A stretch of 64,000 nt of DNA from a bacterium (lineage in GTDB: Bacteria > Desulfobacterota > DSWW01): NCBI GenBank assembly GCA_028277985.1, contig JANQFG010000038.1, forward strand, positions 32,410 to 96,409. Direction: 5' to 3'. The translations under genes were made by a program, and so were the position numbers. Positions 63,096-64,000 of the stretch are shown piece after piece; within the stretch, counting starts at the first letter, position 1; the number at the start of each line of letters is the position of its first letter. The notes below the pieces were generated by a model. The model searched no databases. It was given only the letters and a program-made list of their open reading frames with translations, and was not told where the DNA came from.

Positions 63096-64000
63096 ATGGT
63101 TCTTAGGATTGCAGAGACAACGAGGAGAACCCTGCTGCGGCATCTTCTGTGTGCCCTAGCTTCCCTGTTGATTATTGCCGCAGGCTGTGGCGGCGAGGGG
63201 GAGCCGGCCGGAAATGACGGCTCACCCGAAGACAACGGTTCCGGCGAGGATGCGATCTACACTGAAACCAATATCTACCTCGACAAGGTCGTGGAGTGGA
63301 ATCCTCAGCCGGCCGGATCGGCCAGGGGCAATACGGCCGGCATCATAGACAAAAACCTCATGCCCATCCTGAATGACAGGGCCATCGGGCCGCCGGAAGG
63401 AATCGGCTCCTATAGCAGGGGGGATGACTGCCTGGCCGTCGGAATCAATGGGAGCGCGGCATTCCGCTTCCAGGAAGGCTTCTACATCTACAACGGTCCG
63501 GGTGACGACTTCATTACCTTCGAAGGTTCTTTTGCCTGGGGTGGGGCCGTGGACGGTCTCTGCTGCGAACTGGCCCATGTCGAGGTGTCCGAGGACCTGG
63601 AAACCTGGTACTACAACAGCGCTGAAGCCTATGACGTGAATCCTGATCCGTCGGAGGATAGCGATGCGTATCAGTACTACAATGTACAGGGCCTGCACGG
63701 AAACAATCCTACATGGGCGAATCATACGGAGGATGTCCAGGCCCAGCAAATCGTCGACGGATTCTGGGTCGATATTCCAGACACCTTCGTCTCCAAGGAC
63801 TTCAGGCCATGGGATCCCTACCTTGGAGGGGACGGCTTCGACCTCGACACGTTTCGCTCGAAACAGGACGATTCGCCGTGGCCGGAGGATGGGAAGATGA
63901 AATACGTGCGAATCATCGATGACGACACGATTCTGGACGGTCAGGATTGGGCCAAGCCCTGGAGCCTGGGCGCCCAGATGCAGTCGGCCCTGGGCATCCA
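63096..64000 (+). CDS. Surface lipoprotein under cobalamin riboswitch control (3' end missing)
   Basis: At least 301 residues, open to the right edge. The ATG at 63096 follows AAGGAGGG at eight bases. The N-terminus ends LLIIAAGC, a lipobox with Cys near 31, followed by an acidic low-complexity linker. The mature part has IYNGPGDDFITFEGSFAW near 130, AHVEVSEDLETWYYN, GGDGFDLDTFRS near 250 and MKYVRIIDDDTI near 268. This pattern (GPGxDF, VSEDxxxW, GFDLD, YVRIxD) matches a family of secreted 'cell surface proteins' that often stand beside B12-dependent TonB receptors. It probably takes part in corrinoid capture or uptake. The C-terminus and any receptor gene lie beyond the window. Confidence 0.78.
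   Translation, partial: MVLRIAETTRRTLLRHLLCALASLLIIAAGCGGEGEPAGNDGSPEDNGSGEDAIYTETNIYLDKVVEWNPQPAGSARGNTAGIIDKNLMPILNDRAIGPPEGIGSYSRGDDCLAVGINGSAAFRFQEGFYIYNGPGDDFITFEGSFAWGGAVDGLCCELAHVEVSEDLETWYYNSAEAYDVNPDPSEDSDAYQYYNVQGLHGNNPTWANHTEDVQAQQIVDGFWVDIPDTFVSKDFRPWDPYLGGDGFDLDTFRSKQDDSPWPEDGKMKYVRIIDDDTILDGQDWAKPWSLGAQMQSALGI

Overview
The window is about 64 kb of a Gram-negative bacterial chromosome. PEP-CTERM surface proteins, a YdbH/YdbL-type envelope pair, paired Do-family proteases, a GldF/GldG-type ABC cluster and many palindromic intergenic repeats suggest a Desulfobacterota-like (former deltaproteobacterial) organism. That assignment is an inference from gene content, not from a marker gene. 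By eye, G+C is clearly lower over about 1-13.9 kb than over the rest, which points to an acquired polysaccharide island.

Layout. (1) 1-13.9 kb: surface polysaccharide locus. It holds a HisF-like fragment, UDP-GlcNAc 2-epimerase, a two-domain oxidoreductase, two sulfotransferases, GT4 and GT9 glycosyltransferases, a heparinase II/III-type protein, an initiating phosphoglycosyl transferase, a PLP aminotransferase and, on the opposite strand, a polymerase-like membrane protein. A transposase relic lies beside the last sulfotransferase. (2) 14-16.6 kb: two PEP-CTERM proteins (one DUF4114-like, one C-type lectin-like) and a 3D-domain protein. (3) 17-25.5 kb: DUF362, DUF4139, cupin, quinone oxidoreductase, SixA, and a DUF1318 lipoprotein beside a giant AsmA/YdbH-like protein. 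(4) 25.7-32 kb: an O-antigen-ligase/TPR fusion, a MarR regulator with a repeated operator controlling two tiny membrane proteins, and a tandem lipoprotein pair in which one copy has an early in-frame stop. (5) 32-47.6 kb: QueG-like Fe-S protein and sirtuin, then a proteostasis region (two HtrA proteases, DnaJ, DnaK, HtpX) interrupted by a GldA/GldF/GldG/DUF4340 ABC cluster. (6) 48-58.6 kb: PAS hybrid histidine kinase, thiolase, Cache-like protein, HD hydrolase, enoyl-CoA hydratase, MscS-type channel and a Tat-exported amidase. (7) 58.6-64 kb: a decapitated MFS gene, then cobalamin functions: cobU, cbiB and cobD, with two divergent cobalamin riboswitches. One riboswitch drives cobD-cbiB. The other precedes a surface lipoprotein that runs off the window.

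Intergenic spaces are rich in palindromic repeats of at least four sequence families, whose outer ends are often GGGGAC or GGGGTC. One site is a tandem array of eight direct copies just upstream of an htrA promoter. No transposase able to move them is visible here. No tRNA, rRNA or CRISPR was seen.
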